Position numbers and translations under genes: made by a program. Shown piece after piece: positions 36,648-45,342 of a stretch of DNA of 64,000 nucleotides (position 1 is the stretch's first letter; each line of letters starts with the position of its first letter). The stretch lies in assembly GCF_022668875.1 (NCBI RefSeq), contig NZ_JAKGCR010000003.1, positions 248,001 through 312,000 on the forward strand. Direction: 5' to 3'. Under the pieces are notes generated by a model, which was given only the letters and a program-made list of their open reading frames with translations, searched no databases and had not been told where the DNA came from. The stretch comes from Domibacillus sp. PGB-M46 (GTDB lineage: Bacteria > Bacillota > Bacilli > Bacillales > Domibacillaceae).

Positions 36648-36670
36648 TAATTAGGATTAACACCTAATTA
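36648..36670 (+). promoter_or_regulatory. Hairpin in the rpmE leader
   Basis: TAATTAGG and CCTAATTA pair perfectly around ATTAACA in the ~88 nt leader. An L31-type autoregulatory leader is possible; I cannot confirm it by eye. Confidence 0.4.
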
Positions 36671-36718
36671 TATTTAACTCTGTTTCGGAATGACTCAGGG
36701 CGGAAGGAGAGAAAAAAG

Positions 36719-36931
36719 ATGCAAGCAGGAATTCATCCTAACTACAAAACTGCACTTGTTAAATGTGCATGCGGTAACGAGTTTGAAACTGGTTCAGTTA
36801 AAGACGAGATCCGCGTAGAGGTTTGCTCTGAATGCCATCCATTCTACACTGGTCGTCAGAAATTTGCTGACGCAGGCGGACGTGTGGATCGCTTCAACAA
36901 AAAATACGGCCTTAAAGATCAAGCAAGATAA
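36719..36931 (+). CDS. rpmE: 50S ribosomal protein L31, zinc-binding type
   Basis: This 70-residue L31 has the Cys set CACG ... [10 protein letters not shown] that binds zinc, so it is the C+ form (RpmE) rather than the zinc-free RpmE2/Yti[24 protein letters not shown] and [25 protein letters not shown] are diagnostic. The start ATG 36719 follows AAGGAGAG. It has its own promoter and a terminator. Confidence 0.96.
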   Translation: MQAGIHPNYKTALVKCACGNEFETGSVKDEIRVEVCSECHPFYTGRQKFADAGGRVDRFNKKYGLKDQAR

Positions 36932-36942
36932 TGATAAAAGGG

Positions 36943-36978
36943 ACAGGCAAGGAGTGCAAACTGCTTGCCTGTTTTTTT
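36943..36978 (+). terminator. rpmE terminator
   Basis: ACAGGCAAG pairs with CTTGCCTGT, with an inner AGT/ACT pair, followed by TTTTTT. Confidence 0.88.
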
Positions 36979-37013
36979 GTATGTAAAAATAAGAAAAGGT
37001 AAGATTTTTTATG

Positions 37014-37133
37014 CTGTCTAGCTTCAGGCGGCCAGCCCCTCTGTCATAAGCCGCCATGGCTATGTGGCAAAGAGCGCCACTTCGCCGGTTCGTCTTATGC
37101 CTGCCGGGCCTGAACGGCCGCCTTACGCTTTTC
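37014..37133. repeat. Dispersed Bacillaceae intergenic repeat between rpmE and tdk
   Basis: This ~120 bp element starts TGTCTAGCTTCAGGCGGCC and ends GGCCGCCTTACGCTTTTC; the ends pair as a long stem. CATAAG/CTTATG and GTGGC/GCCAC form nested inner stems. It resembles a repeat family I know as widespread between genes in Bacillus and relatives. There is no coding potential and it is unrelated to the other two repeat families here. Confidence 0.65.
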
Positions 37134-37159
37134 TTAGATAAAATGGAGGGACAGGCAGG

Positions 37160-37732
37160 ATGGCCCAGCTTTTTTTTAAATATGGTGCGATGAACAGCGG
37201 CAAATCGATTGAAATTTTAAAGGTTGCCAATAACTATGAAGAACAAAATAAGGGCGTGCTTTTGTTTACGTCAGGTCTCGATACCCGGGATGAAGTTGGC
37301 TACATTTCAAGCCGTGTAGGTCTGCGGCGTCCGGCACGTCCGATCTTCGCGGATACAAACGTATTTGAAGAGGTGCGAAGAGATCCGTCATCGCCATCAT
37401 GTATTCTGGTAGATGAAGTGCAGTTTCTATCAAAGAAGCATGTGCTGCAGCTCGCCCAGATTGTGGACGAACTGAACATTCCGGTTATGGGATTCGGCTT
37501 GAAAAATGATTTTCAAAACGAGCTGTTTGAAGGAAGCCAGTATATGCTTATTTACGCGGATAAAGTAGAAGAAATGAAAACGATCTGCTGGTTTTGTGAG
37601 CGAAAAGCAACGATGAATCTGCGCGTGGATGAAGAAGGAAAGCCTGTGTATACAGGAGAACAAATTCAAATCGGCGGCAACGATACCTATTATCCAGTTT
37701 GTCGGAAATGCCATCAAAACCCGCCGCTTTAA
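37160..37732 (+). CDS. tdk: Thymidine kinase, E. coli/Lactobacillales type
   Basis: Tdk phosphorylates thymidine for dTTP salvage. The 190-residue type II enzyme has the P-loop GAMNSGKS (9-16), the catalytic E86 in [10 protein letters not shown], a zinc-binding CWFC ... CRKCH set and the lasso loop [16 protein letters not shown]. The N-terminus [22 protein letters not shown] resembles the E. coli and Lactobacillales enzymes. It does not resemble the Bacillus form (GWIEVICGSMFSGKSEELI as I recall it), although it occupies the usual Bacillus tdk locus before prfA. GGAGGG lies upstream of ATG 37160. Confidence 0.93.
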   Translation: MAQLFFKYGAMNSGKSIEILKVANNYEEQNKGVLLFTSGLDTRDEVGYISSRVGLRRPARPIFADTNVFEEVRRDPSSPSCILVDEVQFLSKKHVLQLAQIVDELNIPVMGFGLKNDFQNELFEGSQYMLIYADKVEEMKTICWFCERKATMNLRVDEEGKPVYTGEQIQIGGNDTYYPVCRKCHQNPPL

Positions 37733-37749
37733 CAAACGAGGTGTAGACA

Positions 37750-38820
37750 ATGTTTGATCGATTGCAGGCAGTAGAAGACCGATACGAAAAATTAAATGAA
37801 CTGCTTAGTGACCCGGCTATTGTAAATGATCCGGCTAAGCTTCGCGATTATTCTAAAGAACAATCAGATATTCAAGAAACAGTGGAAGTATACCGGCAAT
37901 ACAAAGAAGCAAAAGAACAATATGCCGATGCGAAAGCGATGCTTGAAGACAAGCTTGATGCTGAAATGCGGGAAATGGTTAAAGAAGAAATGAGCGAGCT
38001 GGAAGGTACGCTTTCTGATCTGGAAGACCGGATGAAAATTTTGCTTATACCGAAAGATCCAAATGACGATAAAAACGTCATTATGGAAATTCGCGGCGCT
38101 GCTGGAGGCGATGAAGCGGCTCTGTTTGCTGGCGATCTGTACCGGATGTATTCACGGTATGCAGAAGCGAACAATTGGAAAATTGATGTGATCGAAGCGA
38201 GTACCACCGGGGTTGGCGGCTACAAAGAAATTATTTTTATGATTAATGGCCGCGGTGCTTACTCTAAATTGAAGTACGAAAACGGCGCCCACAGGGTACA
38301 GCGTGTACCAGAAACAGAATCCGGCGGGCGTATTCATACGTCTACAGCGACTGTTGCGGTTATGCCGGAAACAGAAGAAGTCGAAGTGGAAGTGCACGAT
38401 AAAGACATCCGGGTGGATACATTCGCATCAAGCGGACCGGGCGGCCAGTCCGTCAATACGACGATGTCTGCTGTCCGGCTGACACATTTGCCAACTGGCA
38501 TCGTTGTCTCCTGCCAGGATGAAAAATCACAAATTAAAAACAAAGAAAAAGCGATGAAAGTTCTTCGTGCACGTATTTACGATAAGTTTCAAAAAGAAGC
38601 GCAGGCAGAATACGACGCTGTCCGCAAATCAGCCGTAGGTACCGGTGACCGCTCGGAGCGGATCCGCACGTACAATTTTCCGCAAAACCGCGTAACCGAT
38701 CACCGTATCGGGTTGACGATTCAAAAGCTTGATCAAATTCTTGAAGGCAAAGTCGGAGAAGTAATTGATGCTCTTATCGTAGAAGATCAGTCAAGCCGTC
38801 TTGAAAACCTGGAGGATTAA
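37750..38820 (+). CDS. prfA: Peptide chain release factor 1
   Basis: RF1 ends translation at UAA and UAG. The 356-residue protein has the GGQ motif in [22 protein letters not shown]. An N-terminal coiled-coil domain and the family anticodon-like loop region ([22 protein letters not shown], PxT-like) are also seen. ACGAGGTG precedes ATG 37750. It is directly followed by prmC, which methylates the GGQ glutamine. Confidence 0.97.
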   Translation: MFDRLQAVEDRYEKLNELLSDPAIVNDPAKLRDYSKEQSDIQETVEVYRQYKEAKEQYADAKAMLEDKLDAEMREMVKEEMSELEGTLSDLEDRMKILLIPKDPNDDKNVIMEIRGAAGGDEAALFAGDLYRMYSRYAEANNWKIDVIEASTTGVGGYKEIIFMINGRGAYSKLKYENGAHRVQRVPETESGGRIHTSTATVAVMPETEEVEVEVHDKDIRVDTFASSGPGGQSVNTTMSAVRLTHLPTGIVVSCQDEKSQIKNKEKAMKVLRARIYDKFQKEAQAEYDAVRKSAVGTGDRSERIRTYNFPQNRVTDHRIGLTIQKLDQILEGKVGEVIDALIVEDQSSRLENLED

Positions 38821-38823
38821 TAA

Positions 38824-39669
38824 GTGGAACAAAAAATATATGAAGCCCTAAAATGGGCTTCTTCTTATTTAGTCGAGCACAGACGCGATGCGAATGCGGG
38901 CGAACTGTTGATGAAGCATGTAATGGGTGTAAGCCGCTCCGCTCTATTGGCGAGGATGCATGATCCACTGACACCAGAGCAGTGGGATGCTTTTTCAAAA
39001 ATGGTCGAACGCCATGCAGAAGGAGTGCCGGTCCAGCATTTGATTGGCATGGAAGAGTTTTATGGACGGTCGTTTATTGTAAACAACCATGTTTTAATCC
39101 CGCGGCCCGAAACAGAAGAGCTTGTGTATCATGCAATCGAAAAAATAAAAAAAATAAAGAGCCCGGTCATTGTCGATATTGGAACAGGGAGCGGTGCCAT
39201 TGCCGTAACCATGAAAGCTGAACGGCCGGATGCTTCTGTCTACGCGGTGGATTTATCCCCGGAAGCATTGCAGACGGCAGCCCAAAATGCCGATATTCTC
39301 GGTGCGGACGTGACGTTTTGGCATGGCGACCTGGCAGAACCGATCATCAAGCAAGGACTATTGGTGGATGTGCTGCTGTCGAACCCGCCATACATTCCGG
39401 TCTGGGAGCGGGAAACATTATCCACAGTTGTGGTGGATCATGAGCCGCATATGGCATTGTTTGGTGGAGAAGACGGGCTTGATTTGTACCGAAGGCTCGC
39501 CCAGCAGCTGCCGCTTGTTATGAGGCCGGGAGGAATTGTCGGCGTGGAAACGGGTGCTGGTCAAACCGAAGAGGTTGCCGCTCTTTTCCAGGCGGCTTTC
39601 CCAGATGGGACAGTAAGCATTATGTATGATATTAATAAAAAAGATAGAATGGTATTTTTGCACGTTTAA
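38824..39669 (+). CDS. prmC: Release-factor glutamine methyltransferase
   Basis: PrmC uses SAM to methylate the Gln of the GGQ motif in RF1/RF2. The 281-residue protein has a helical N-terminal domain (to ~90), and a Rossmann methyltransferase domain with VIVDIGTGSGAIAVTM (SAM site). The diagnostic NPPY is at residues 187-190. The start is GTG 38824, three nt after the prfA stop, with GGAGG in the prfA end. The spoIIR sigma-F promoter begins at its last codons. Confidence 0.95.
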   Translation: MEQKIYEALKWASSYLVEHRRDANAGELLMKHVMGVSRSALLARMHDPLTPEQWDAFSKMVERHAEGVPVQHLIGMEEFYGRSFIVNNHVLIPRPETEELVYHAIEKIKKIKSPVIVDIGTGSGAIAVTMKAERPDASVYAVDLSPEALQTAAQNADILGADVTFWHGDLAEPIIKQGLLVDVLLSNPPYIPVWERETLSTVVVDHEPHMALFGGEDGLDLYRRLAQQLPLVMRPGGIVGVETGAGQTEEVAALFQAAFPDGTVSIMYDINKKDRMVFLHV

Positions 39670-39693
39670 GATAATTCCTTTCCGGCGATACTG
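39664..39693 (+). promoter_or_regulatory. Sigma-F promoter for spoIIR
   Basis: GTTTA, 15 nt, GGCGATACTG matches the sigma-F consensus (GYWTA, 15 nt, GGNRANAHTR) at every position. It lies 21 nt upstream of the spoIIR start. Confidence 0.85.
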
Positions 39694-39714
39694 ATTGCCG
39701 GGAGGGATGATAAA

Positions 39715-40380
39715 ATGAAAACAAAAATTCTTATTCTATATGTATATGGACTTTCAGCTGCCGTTTGCTTTATGATGTATTTTGCCCCGTCTGATCCCGC
39801 TGCGGGCGGTATTCCAGAAGAGGCAATCCGTATCAGGGTTGTTGCACATGACAACAGCCGGTCAGAGCAGGAAAGAAAAGAGCGTGTGCACCTTGCGGTT
39901 GCTGAGCAAATTAGCAAGTGGGCGGCATATGCGCATTCACCCGGGGAAGCGCGTACCTTGATCGGAGAAAATATAAAAGAAGTGAAAGAAATCGCCGTAA
40001 AGACGGCGGGCGGTGCACCTGTTGATGTTTCGCTGGGCAAGGAAGCATTTCCTGCCAAGCAGTATGGCCGTTATGTATATCCGCCGGGCGATTATGAATC
40101 GCTTGTTGTCACCATTGGGGATGGACGTGGGGATAACTGGTGGTGCTTACTGTATCCATCGTTTTGTTTTCCAGAAGAAAAAGAAGAAGATCCGGGATAT
40201 AAATGGGCGGTTATTGAGTTATGGGATCATTTAAAAGAAGATGATAACTCAAAAGAAAAAGAAAAAGCCCTTGCGATGCAAGAAGATCTGGATTTATTAT
40301 GTGAGAAAGTAAAAGAAAATCCACAGTCATCCACACAGTTATACACAACCGGGGATAAGTTACACACATATTGTGAATAA
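39715..40380 (+). CDS. spoIIR: Stage II sporulation protein R
   Basis: SpoIIR is made in the forespore, secreted into the intermembrane space, and triggers SpoIIGA to process pro-sigma-E in the mother cell. The 221-residue product has an N-terminal signal/anchor (ILILYVYGLSAAVCFMMYF). The conserved domain includes IRIRVVAHDNSRSEQERKERVHLAV, PPGDYESLVVTIGDGRGDNWWCLLYPSFCF. The start ATG 39715 follows GGGAGGGATG. Its 3' end contains several DnaA-box-like 9-mers. Confidence 0.94.
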   Translation: MKTKILILYVYGLSAAVCFMMYFAPSDPAAGGIPEEAIRIRVVAHDNSRSEQERKERVHLAVAEQISKWAAYAHSPGEARTLIGENIKEVKEIAVKTAGGAPVDVSLGKEAFPAKQYGRYVYPPGDYESLVVTIGDGRGDNWWCLLYPSFCFPEEKEEDPGYKWAVIELWDHLKEDDNSKEKEKALAMQEDLDLLCEKVKENPQSSTQLYTTGDKLHTYCE

Positions 40381-40532
40381 CTTTGTTTATAACAAAGCTG
40401 AAAGTCGATTTATATATAGAATTAAGTAGGGTATTCTTAGATTTTGTAAATAAAAAAAGCAAAGGTGACGAATATGGAGACGAAATACTGGTTTGTGGAT
40501 AACTTTGAGGAAATTCATCAACATTATCCACA
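40317..40532. promoter_or_regulatory. DnaA-box cluster at the spoIIR-ywlC junction
   Basis: Two perfect DnaA boxes are present: TGTGGATAA (40494-40502, reverse) and TTATCCACA (40524-40532). One-mismatch boxes lie at 40327-40335, 40339-40347 and 40372-40380 (reverse). Two-mismatch boxes lie at 40317, about 40351 and 40360. DnaA-box clusters outside oriC are known in B. subtilis, and I recall ywlC being one of them. Confidence 0.7.
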
Positions 40533-41514
40533 AATAAAAGAAGCAGCCGAGCTTATCCGAAGAGGAGAGGTAGTCGCGTTTCCTACAGAAACCGTGTATG
40601 GCCTGGGGGGACAGGTAAAACTGGATAACGCTGTGGAAAAAATTTTTAAAGCAAAAGGGCGGCCATCTGATAATCCGCTTATTGTCCACATTGCGGCCAA
40701 AAAAGATGTAGACGAACTAGCTCATTCTATTCCATCCTATGCACGCAAGCTGATGGAGGCGTTTTGGCCAGGTCCACTGACAGTAATTGTTCCAAAAAAA
40801 GATGGTGTTCTGTCTGAATGGGTCACAGCCGGTCTCGATACGGTAGCTCTTCGAATGCCCAATCATCCAGCAGCGCTTGCTTTAATTAAAGAAGCAGGAG
40901 TGCCAGTGGCGGCGCCGAGCGCGAATCGTTCAGGAAAACCGAGCCCGACCACGGCTCAGCATGTGCTCGATGACTTAAAGGGACGGATTGCCGGAGTGGT
41001 AGATGCAGGTGAAACAGGAGTCGGATTGGAATCTACTGTCGTTGACTGCACAGGTGATTATCCGATTGTTCTGCGGCCGGGCGGCGTAACCGAAGCGGAT
41101 ATTAAAGCAGTAGCTGGAAAAGCGGAGACAAATACCGTTTTAAAGAAACAGGAAGACGCCCCGAAGGCGCCGGGAATGAAATATACACATTATGCGCCTG
41201 AAGCACCTCTTTACATAATGGAAGGGACGGCTCAAGCTATTCAGAAAAAAGTAGATGAATGGAAGGAAGAAGGCAAAAAAGTCGGCGTGCTGGCCGCATC
41301 AGAAAACGCAGCCTCGTACAAAGCGGAGGCTGTTATTGCGTGTGGAAGCAGAGGTGACTTATCTTCGGTTGCCAGGGAATTGTACGGGGCACTCCGGGCA
41401 TTTAATGAAAAGCCGGTTGATATAATCATTGCCGAAGCGTTTCCGACAGAAGGCGTCGGTGCAGCCATTATGAACAGGCTTGAAAAAGCAGCGGGACATA
41501 AATGGATCAAATGA
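40474..41514 (+). CDS. ywlC: Threonylcarbamoyl-AMP synthase (Sua5/YrdC/YwlC)
   Basis: The enzyme makes threonylcarbamoyl-AMP from threonine, bicarbonate and ATP for t6A37 of ANN-decoding tRNAs. The 346-residue long (Sua5) form has the YrdC domain (GEVVAFPTETVYGLGG, KAKGRPSDNPLIVHIA, SANRSGKPSPTTAQHV). A C-terminal Sua5 domain follows, after APGMKYTHYAPEAPLYI. The start is ATG 40474 with AAAGGTGA upstream; GTG 40465 overlaps that site. Its first ~60 bases contain two perfect DnaA boxes. Confidence 0.93.
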   Translation: METKYWFVDNFEEIHQHYPQIKEAAELIRRGEVVAFPTETVYGLGGQVKLDNAVEKIFKAKGRPSDNPLIVHIAAKKDVDELAHSIPSYARKLMEAFWPGPLTVIVPKKDGVLSEWVTAGLDTVALRMPNHPAALALIKEAGVPVAAPSANRSGKPSPTTAQHVLDDLKGRIAGVVDAGETGVGLESTVVDCTGDYPIVLRPGGVTEADIKAVAGKAETNTVLKKQEDAPKAPGMKYTHYAPEAPLYIMEGTAQAIQKKVDEWKEEGKKVGVLAASENAASYKAEAVIACGSRGDLSSVARELYGALRAFNEKPVDIIIAEAFPTEGVGAAIMNRLEKAAGHKWIK

Positions 41515-41728
41515 AAAAAGCAGGCTGACCAGACAGCCTGCTTTTTTCATTTGGTGCGCAGGCCTTGTTCAGCGGTCTGCTGTGTGAGAAGTATACATCA
41601 AATAAAATGGAATCAACATCAGGTTTTTCTATCCTTGAGCATAACCATGGGCAGCAGCGTTCTATACAACAGCAGCTAAAAGATTGTTTGGCATACAAAA
41701 AAAGTAAATCTGAGAGCTTGTTTATCAT
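41507..41728 (-). CDS. Candidate small cysteine-rich protein antisense to the ywlC-mntP gap
   Basis: On the minus strand ATG 41728 is preceded at normal distance by GGGAGGAAT, a strong ribosome-binding site, and opens a 73-codon frame. It contains FSCCCIERCCPWLCS, six Cys in fifteen residues. The frame runs through the ywlC terminator and stops eight bases inside the ywlC end. No family is recognised and the frame is part of a longer antisense frame across mntP. It may be chance; the ribosome-binding site is the only positive sign. Confidence 0.25.
   Translation of the reverse strand: MINKLSDLLFLYAKQSFSCCCIERCCPWLCSRIEKPDVDSILFDVYFSHSRPLNKACAPNEKSRLSGQPAFFI
41514..41548. terminator. ywlC terminator
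   Basis: AAAAAAGCAGGCTG pairs perfectly with CAGCCTGCTTTTTT around ACCAGA. Confidence 0.93.
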
Positions 41729-41783
41729 TATGATTCCTCCCTGGCGCCGGTTATAGAAAACACCGCCCGGCATATAGATAAGC

Positions 41784-42305
41784 ATGGATATTTTTATTTT
41801 ATCATTAGCACTGTCGGCAGACGCATTTGGTGCAGCCCTGGCTATTGGAATGAGACGTATGGGATTATGGGACAAACTCAAGCTGAGTGCTGCAGTCGGT
41901 ATTATGCATGTGATCCTTCCTGCTGCCAGCATGACAGCAGGTAACTTCCTGCACGGAAGATTTGGGGATATTCTGTTTTCAGCGGGCGGGCTGGTTCTTG
42001 TCATTACCGGTCTGCAGATGGTGCTTTCCTTTTTCAGGCAGGAAGAACAAGAAAAGCCGGCCGGTATCGGTATAATGCTGTTTGCCTTCGGAGTAAGTAT
42101 GGACAGCTTTTCAACGGGATTGTCGCTTGGTGTGCTTGGGATGGATAAGTCCATAGCGGTGATGAGCTTTGGTGTATTCTCAGGTGTCATGACTATGGCC
42201 GGCCTGCTGCTCAGCAGCCGGATTAGTACAGCAGCGGGAAAGGTTGGAGAAGCAGCAGGAGGTGTGTTTTTGTTATTGATTGGGTTAAAATGGATATTTA
42301 CATGA
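41784..42305 (+). CDS. mntP: Manganese efflux pump MntP (YwlD)
   Basis: This 173-residue membrane protein with six predicted helices exports manganese. The two family repeats each carry an acidic helix motif: LSLALSADAFGAALAIGMRR and FGVSMDSFSTGLSLGV. It sits between ywlC and ywlE as in B. subtilis. The ribosome-binding site before ATG 41784 is poor. I looked for a yybP-ykoY manganese riboswitch in the 235 nt upstream and did not recognise one. Confidence 0.88.
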   Translation: MDIFILSLALSADAFGAALAIGMRRMGLWDKLKLSAAVGIMHVILPAASMTAGNFLHGRFGDILFSAGGLVLVITGLQMVLSFFRQEEQEKPAGIGIMLFAFGVSMDSFSTGLSLGVLGMDKSIAVMSFGVFSGVMTMAGLLLSSRISTAAGKVGEAAGGVFLLLIGLKWIFT

Positions 42306-42308
42306 TGA

Positions 42309-42339
42309 AGTCCTTTTCAAATAGAAAAGGACTATTTTA
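42309..42339 (+). terminator. mntP terminator
   Basis: AGTCCTTTTC pairs with GAAAAGGACT around AAATA and is followed by ATTTTAC. Confidence 0.75.
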
Positions 42340-42390
42340 CTGTAATTTAATCCATTATAATGAAAGAAAACGTATGCAAAGGTGGTCACC

Positions 42391-42813
42391 ATGAAAATTT
42401 TATTCGTATGCACAGGCAATACATGCCGCAGTCCAATGGCGGAAGCCATTTTACGCCAAAAGAAGCCAGACTGGGAAGTGAAATCAGCTGGATTGTACGC
42501 GAGTCCAGGCGCACCTGCTTCAAGGGGAACGACTGTTGTTTTAAATGAAAAAGGGATTCCACACAACCACGCCGCCGCCCAAGTCACAGAAGAACTGCTC
42601 AAATGGGCAGATCTTGTCATGACGATGACATCGTCACATAAACAGCTGATTGACGTTCATTTCCCGCAGTTTCGGGATAAAGTAAGACCGCTGAAGGAAG
42701 CGGACGGAGACGTAGTCGATCCATTTGGCGGTCCAGACGCGGAGTACCGGAAAACATTTGAAGAGCTTGATTACTACATAAGCAGATGGCTGGAGAGAGA
42801 ATCCGAAAAATGA
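42391..42813 (+). CDS. ywlE: Protein-arginine-phosphatase YwlE
   Basis: YwlE removes phosphate from arginine residues marked by McsB in the protein quality-control and stress system. It has the low-molecular-weight phosphatase fold, with 140 residues. The P-loop is [10 protein letters not shown] with nucleophile C7, R13, and T11, the residue associated with phosphoarginine specificity. The general-acid Asp lies in [12 protein letters not shown]. The start is ATG 42391 after AAAGGTGG. Its end overlaps the chemoreceptor start (ATGA). Confidence 0.92.
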   Translation: MKILFVCTGNTCRSPMAEAILRQKKPDWEVKSAGLYASPGAPASRGTTVVLNEKGIPHNHAAAQVTEELLKWADLVMTMTSSHKQLIDVHFPQFRDKVRPLKEADGDVVDPFGGPDAEYRKTFEELDYYISRWLERESEK

Positions 42814-44099
42814 GAGAAAAAAAGGCGTATTCATTCAGCGTTCGAAAAAAACTGGTTCTGCTTGTGACGCTGCTTGCCCTTATTACGTATACCTTCAGTG
42901 CATTATTTATGTATTTTATTTATCCGACTTACTTTTCGCATATAAACGAAATGGCTTTTACGATTGCTACACTTGCGTTCGGTATTTTTTGGTCAGCTGT
43001 GTTAGCTTATTTTGCCGCGGCTTATTTTGTAAAGCCGATTATCCGGCTTGAAGCAGCCGCTCGGGAGGCGGCTTCAGGAAGAATCGAACAAAAAGTCGCT
43101 CTTCCAAATAGTGATGATGAAATTCGTGCACTCGCTTCAGCATTTAACGAGATGCTTACAAATTTACGAATGATGGTACAAAGCATCGAAAGCAACTTTG
43201 CTATTACAGATGAAAGCGTCGGCCATATCGCACAGATCAGCGGCCAGGCGGTGCATCAGGCTGGGAGCATGGCACAAACAGCAGAGGAAATTGCCAGCGG
43301 TGCCGAAAGTTCCGCTCTTGCTGTACAGGCAACAGCAGAAGCAATGGAAGAAGTAGCCGAAATTGCTGGAAATGTACAAAGGAAAGCGAGAGAGTCCGCC
43401 CAAAAAGCGGAGAGTATGGTTGGCGGGCTGGACAAAAGCAGAGAAACATTTCAATTGCTTATCTCCGGAATGGACGGGCTTGCGGCTAACAACATGGAAT
43501 CGCTGGAAGCGGTCCGGTCGCTCGAAGAAAATGCCCGCAAGGTCGGCAGCGTGATCGGCCTGGTAGGAGATATTGCTGCTCAAACCAATCTATTGGCACT
43601 CAATGCGTCCATTGAAGCGGCACGCGCCGGGGAACATGGAAAAGGATTTGCTGTAGTAGCAGACGAAGTCCGCAAGCTTGCAGATGAAAGTGCCACAGCG
43701 GTCAAAAGCATTTCTGACCTTGTAAAGCAGATTCAGCTTGAAGTCGATCATGTTGTTCAGAAAATTACGGATCAGGCGAAGGCGGCAGAAGAAGGGGTTC
43801 AAAAAGGGGCGTCGGCTCAGGAAGCGGTTGGCCAAATTGGCGCAGCGATTATGAGTATGGCTGCCGAAGTCGAGGGAATTTCTGCGCTTGTCGATCGGCA
43901 GATGGGCAAAATTGAACAAACTGCGCACCAGTCCCAAGAGGTGGCTGTCATTGCTGAAGAAACCTCTGCCGGAGCAAATGAAGTGACCCATGCGGCACAA
44001 ATGCAGTCAGATTTGATTCATGAAATCGGCAGCATCAGCCAAAAGCTGGAGGAGCAGGCGGCTGCGCTTAAGTCTGTCATTACACGTTTTAAACTGTAG
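42810..44099 (+). CDS. Methyl-accepting chemotaxis protein with minimal sensor domain
   Basis: This 429-residue chemoreceptor has two transmembrane helices (about residues 15-38 and 48-75) separated by only ~10 exposed residues. A HAMP domain ([42 protein letters not shown]) and a cytoplasmic signalling domain follow. The hairpin tip is in [45 protein letters not shown]. The lack of an extracellular Cache domain implies sensing of a membrane or internal signal. The start ATG 42810 overlaps the ywlE stop. B. subtilis has no receptor between ywlE and rpiB. Confidence 0.9.
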   Translation: MREKKAYSFSVRKKLVLLVTLLALITYTFSALFMYFIYPTYFSHINEMAFTIATLAFGIFWSAVLAYFAAAYFVKPIIRLEAAAREAASGRIEQKVALPNSDDEIRALASAFNEMLTNLRMMVQSIESNFAITDESVGHIAQISGQAVHQAGSMAQTAEEIASGAESSALAVQATAEAMEEVAEIAGNVQRKARESAQKAESMVGGLDKSRETFQLLISGMDGLAANNMESLEAVRSLEENARKVGSVIGLVGDIAAQTNLLALNASIEAARAGEHGKGFAVVADEVRKLADESATAVKSISDLVKQIQLEVDHVVQKITDQAKAAEEGVQKGASAQEAVGQIGAAIMSMAAEVEGISALVDRQMGKIEQTAHQSQEVAVIAEETSAGANEVTHAAQMQSDLIHEIGSISQKLEEQAAALKSVITRFKL

Positions 44100-44154
44100 T
44101 TTCCCTGCGAAGTATGAGAAAATAAAACAAAAAAGCTTGAGAGGAGTCTTGGAT

Positions 44155-44604
44155 ATGAAGGTAGCCATCGCATCAGATCATGGCGGAATCAATATTCGCG
44201 AAGAAATCAAAACACTAATGGAAGAACTCGGCATTGAATATGAGGATTTTGGCTGTGAGTGTGCCACATCCGTTGATTATCCAGACTACGCTCTTCCAGT
44301 AGCGGAAAAAGTCGCCGCAGGTGAATTTGACCGCGGCATTTTAATTTGCGGAACAGGCATTGGGATGTCCATTGCAGCCAATAAAGTAAAAGGGGCCCGC
44401 TGCGCGCTTGTGCATGATGTATACAGCGCTAAGCTGACACGCCAGCATAACGATACAAATTTAATTGCAATGGGCGAGCGTGTGATTGGACCGGGGCTTG
44501 CACGGGAAATTGCCCAAATGTGGCTGACAACTGATTTTGAAGCCGGACGCCATGCCACGCGGATCGGCAAAATTGCCGAATATGAAGAAAGAAGCGGACA
44601 GTAA
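44155..44604 (+). CDS. rpiB: Ribose-5-phosphate isomerase B
   Basis: RpiB interconverts ribose-5-phosphate and ribulose-5-phosphate. The 149-residue LacAB/RpiB protein has [28 protein letters not shown] and [17 protein letters not shown] with the catalytic Cys. [24 protein letters not shown] also matches the family. The start ATG 44155 follows GAGAGGAG; the frame extends upstream into the chemoreceptor without a suitable start. Its stop overlaps the ywlG start by one base. Confidence 0.94.
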   Translation: MKVAIASDHGGINIREEIKTLMEELGIEYEDFGCECATSVDYPDYALPVAEKVAAGEFDRGILICGTGIGMSIAANKVKGARCALVHDVYSAKLTRQHNDTNLIAMGERVIGPGLAREIAQMWLTTDFEAGRHATRIGKIAEYEERSGQ

Positions 44605-45182
44605 TGGATCGGCTTACGGTTTGGAAACAGGAACTCGAGTCCCTTCTTTCAGAGCTGCAGGAACAAGCTCAATTTCAAAAAGGACAGCTGTTTATTGTAG
44701 GCTGTTCTACATCGGAAGTAGCCGGCGGCCGGATCGGTACAGCCGGTACAGATGAGACGGCAGCTGCTCTTTATGAGGTGCTGCAGGCCTTCGCGGAAAA
44801 AACAGGTGTTCATTTAGCTTTTCAATGCTGTGAGCATTTAAATAGAGCAGTCGTAATGGAATGGGAAGCGGCACAGCGATTCGGCTATGAAGAAGTAGCA
44901 GCTGTACCGGTACGGACTGCGGGCGGAGCCATGGCTGCTTATGCCTACCGGCAAAAAAACTGTGTACTCGTTGAATTCGTTAAAGCGGACGGTGGAATTG
45001 ATATTGGCGATACATTGATCGGCATGCACTTAAAACATGTAGCCGTGCCGGTCCGGACGTCGGGAAATTCAGTCGGCGCTGCGCATGTCACCATGGCCAG
45101 AACACGTCCTAAATTGATCGGCGGGCCGAGAGCGGTATATGAAAAAACGAATGTAAATGATTTCGACGGAACAGAATGTTAA
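44604..45182 (+). CDS. ywlG: TIGR01440/UPF0340 family protein YwlG
   Basis: This 192-residue soluble protein of the YwlG/UPF0340 family is recognised by [62 protein letters not shown]-like segments and a C-terminal [15 protein letters not shown]. The function is unknown. The start ATG 44604 shares a base with the rpiB stop (TAATG). It is consistently placed between rpiB and glyA in Bacillus. It ends at a hairpin. Confidence 0.88.
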   Translation: MDRLTVWKQELESLLSELQEQAQFQKGQLFIVGCSTSEVAGGRIGTAGTDETAAALYEVLQAFAEKTGVHLAFQCCEHLNRAVVMEWEAAQRFGYEEVAAVPVRTAGGAMAAYAYRQKNCVLVEFVKADGGIDIGDTLIGMHLKHVAVPVRTSGNSVGAAHVTMARTRPKLIGGPRAVYEKTNVNDFDGTEC

Positions 45183-45183
45183 G

Positions 45184-45221
45184 AAATGAGCTCGTTTTCA
45201 AAAAGAAAAAGCTCATTTTTA
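45184..45221 (+). terminator. ywlG terminator
   Basis: AAATGAGCT and TTTTC pair with GAAAA and AGCTCATTT around a short loop, followed by TT. Confidence 0.8.
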
Positions 45222-45253
45222 AACGAAAAAGCGTAAAAAAACAAAAAATGCGG

Positions 45254-45281
45254 TTGAAAGATTCGGGAAACATGTTATTAT
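45254..45281 (+). promoter_or_regulatory. glyA promoter
   Basis: TTGAAA, 16 nt, TATTAT with an extended TG. The spacer holds TTCGGGAA, reminiscent of half a PurR box, but the match is too weak to claim regulation. Confidence 0.6.
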
Positions 45282-45342
45282 GAAAGAGGATTTTAAGGAC
45301 AACTCGCATGAACTATTTTATAGATTGGGAAGGGGAACAACG

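Noticed and set aside
41549-41783. yybP-ykoY manganese riboswitch before mntP
   Set aside because: I looked for the conserved helices and loops of this class and did not find them.
41507-42190. 227-codon minus-strand frame across mntP
   Set aside because: Most of it is antisense to the clearly real mntP and lacks a start with a ribosome-binding site; only the final 73 codons are kept as a weak candidate.
45254-45281. PurR box in the glyA promoter
   Set aside because: Only part of one half site (TTCGG) is present; a pair of boxes would be expected.
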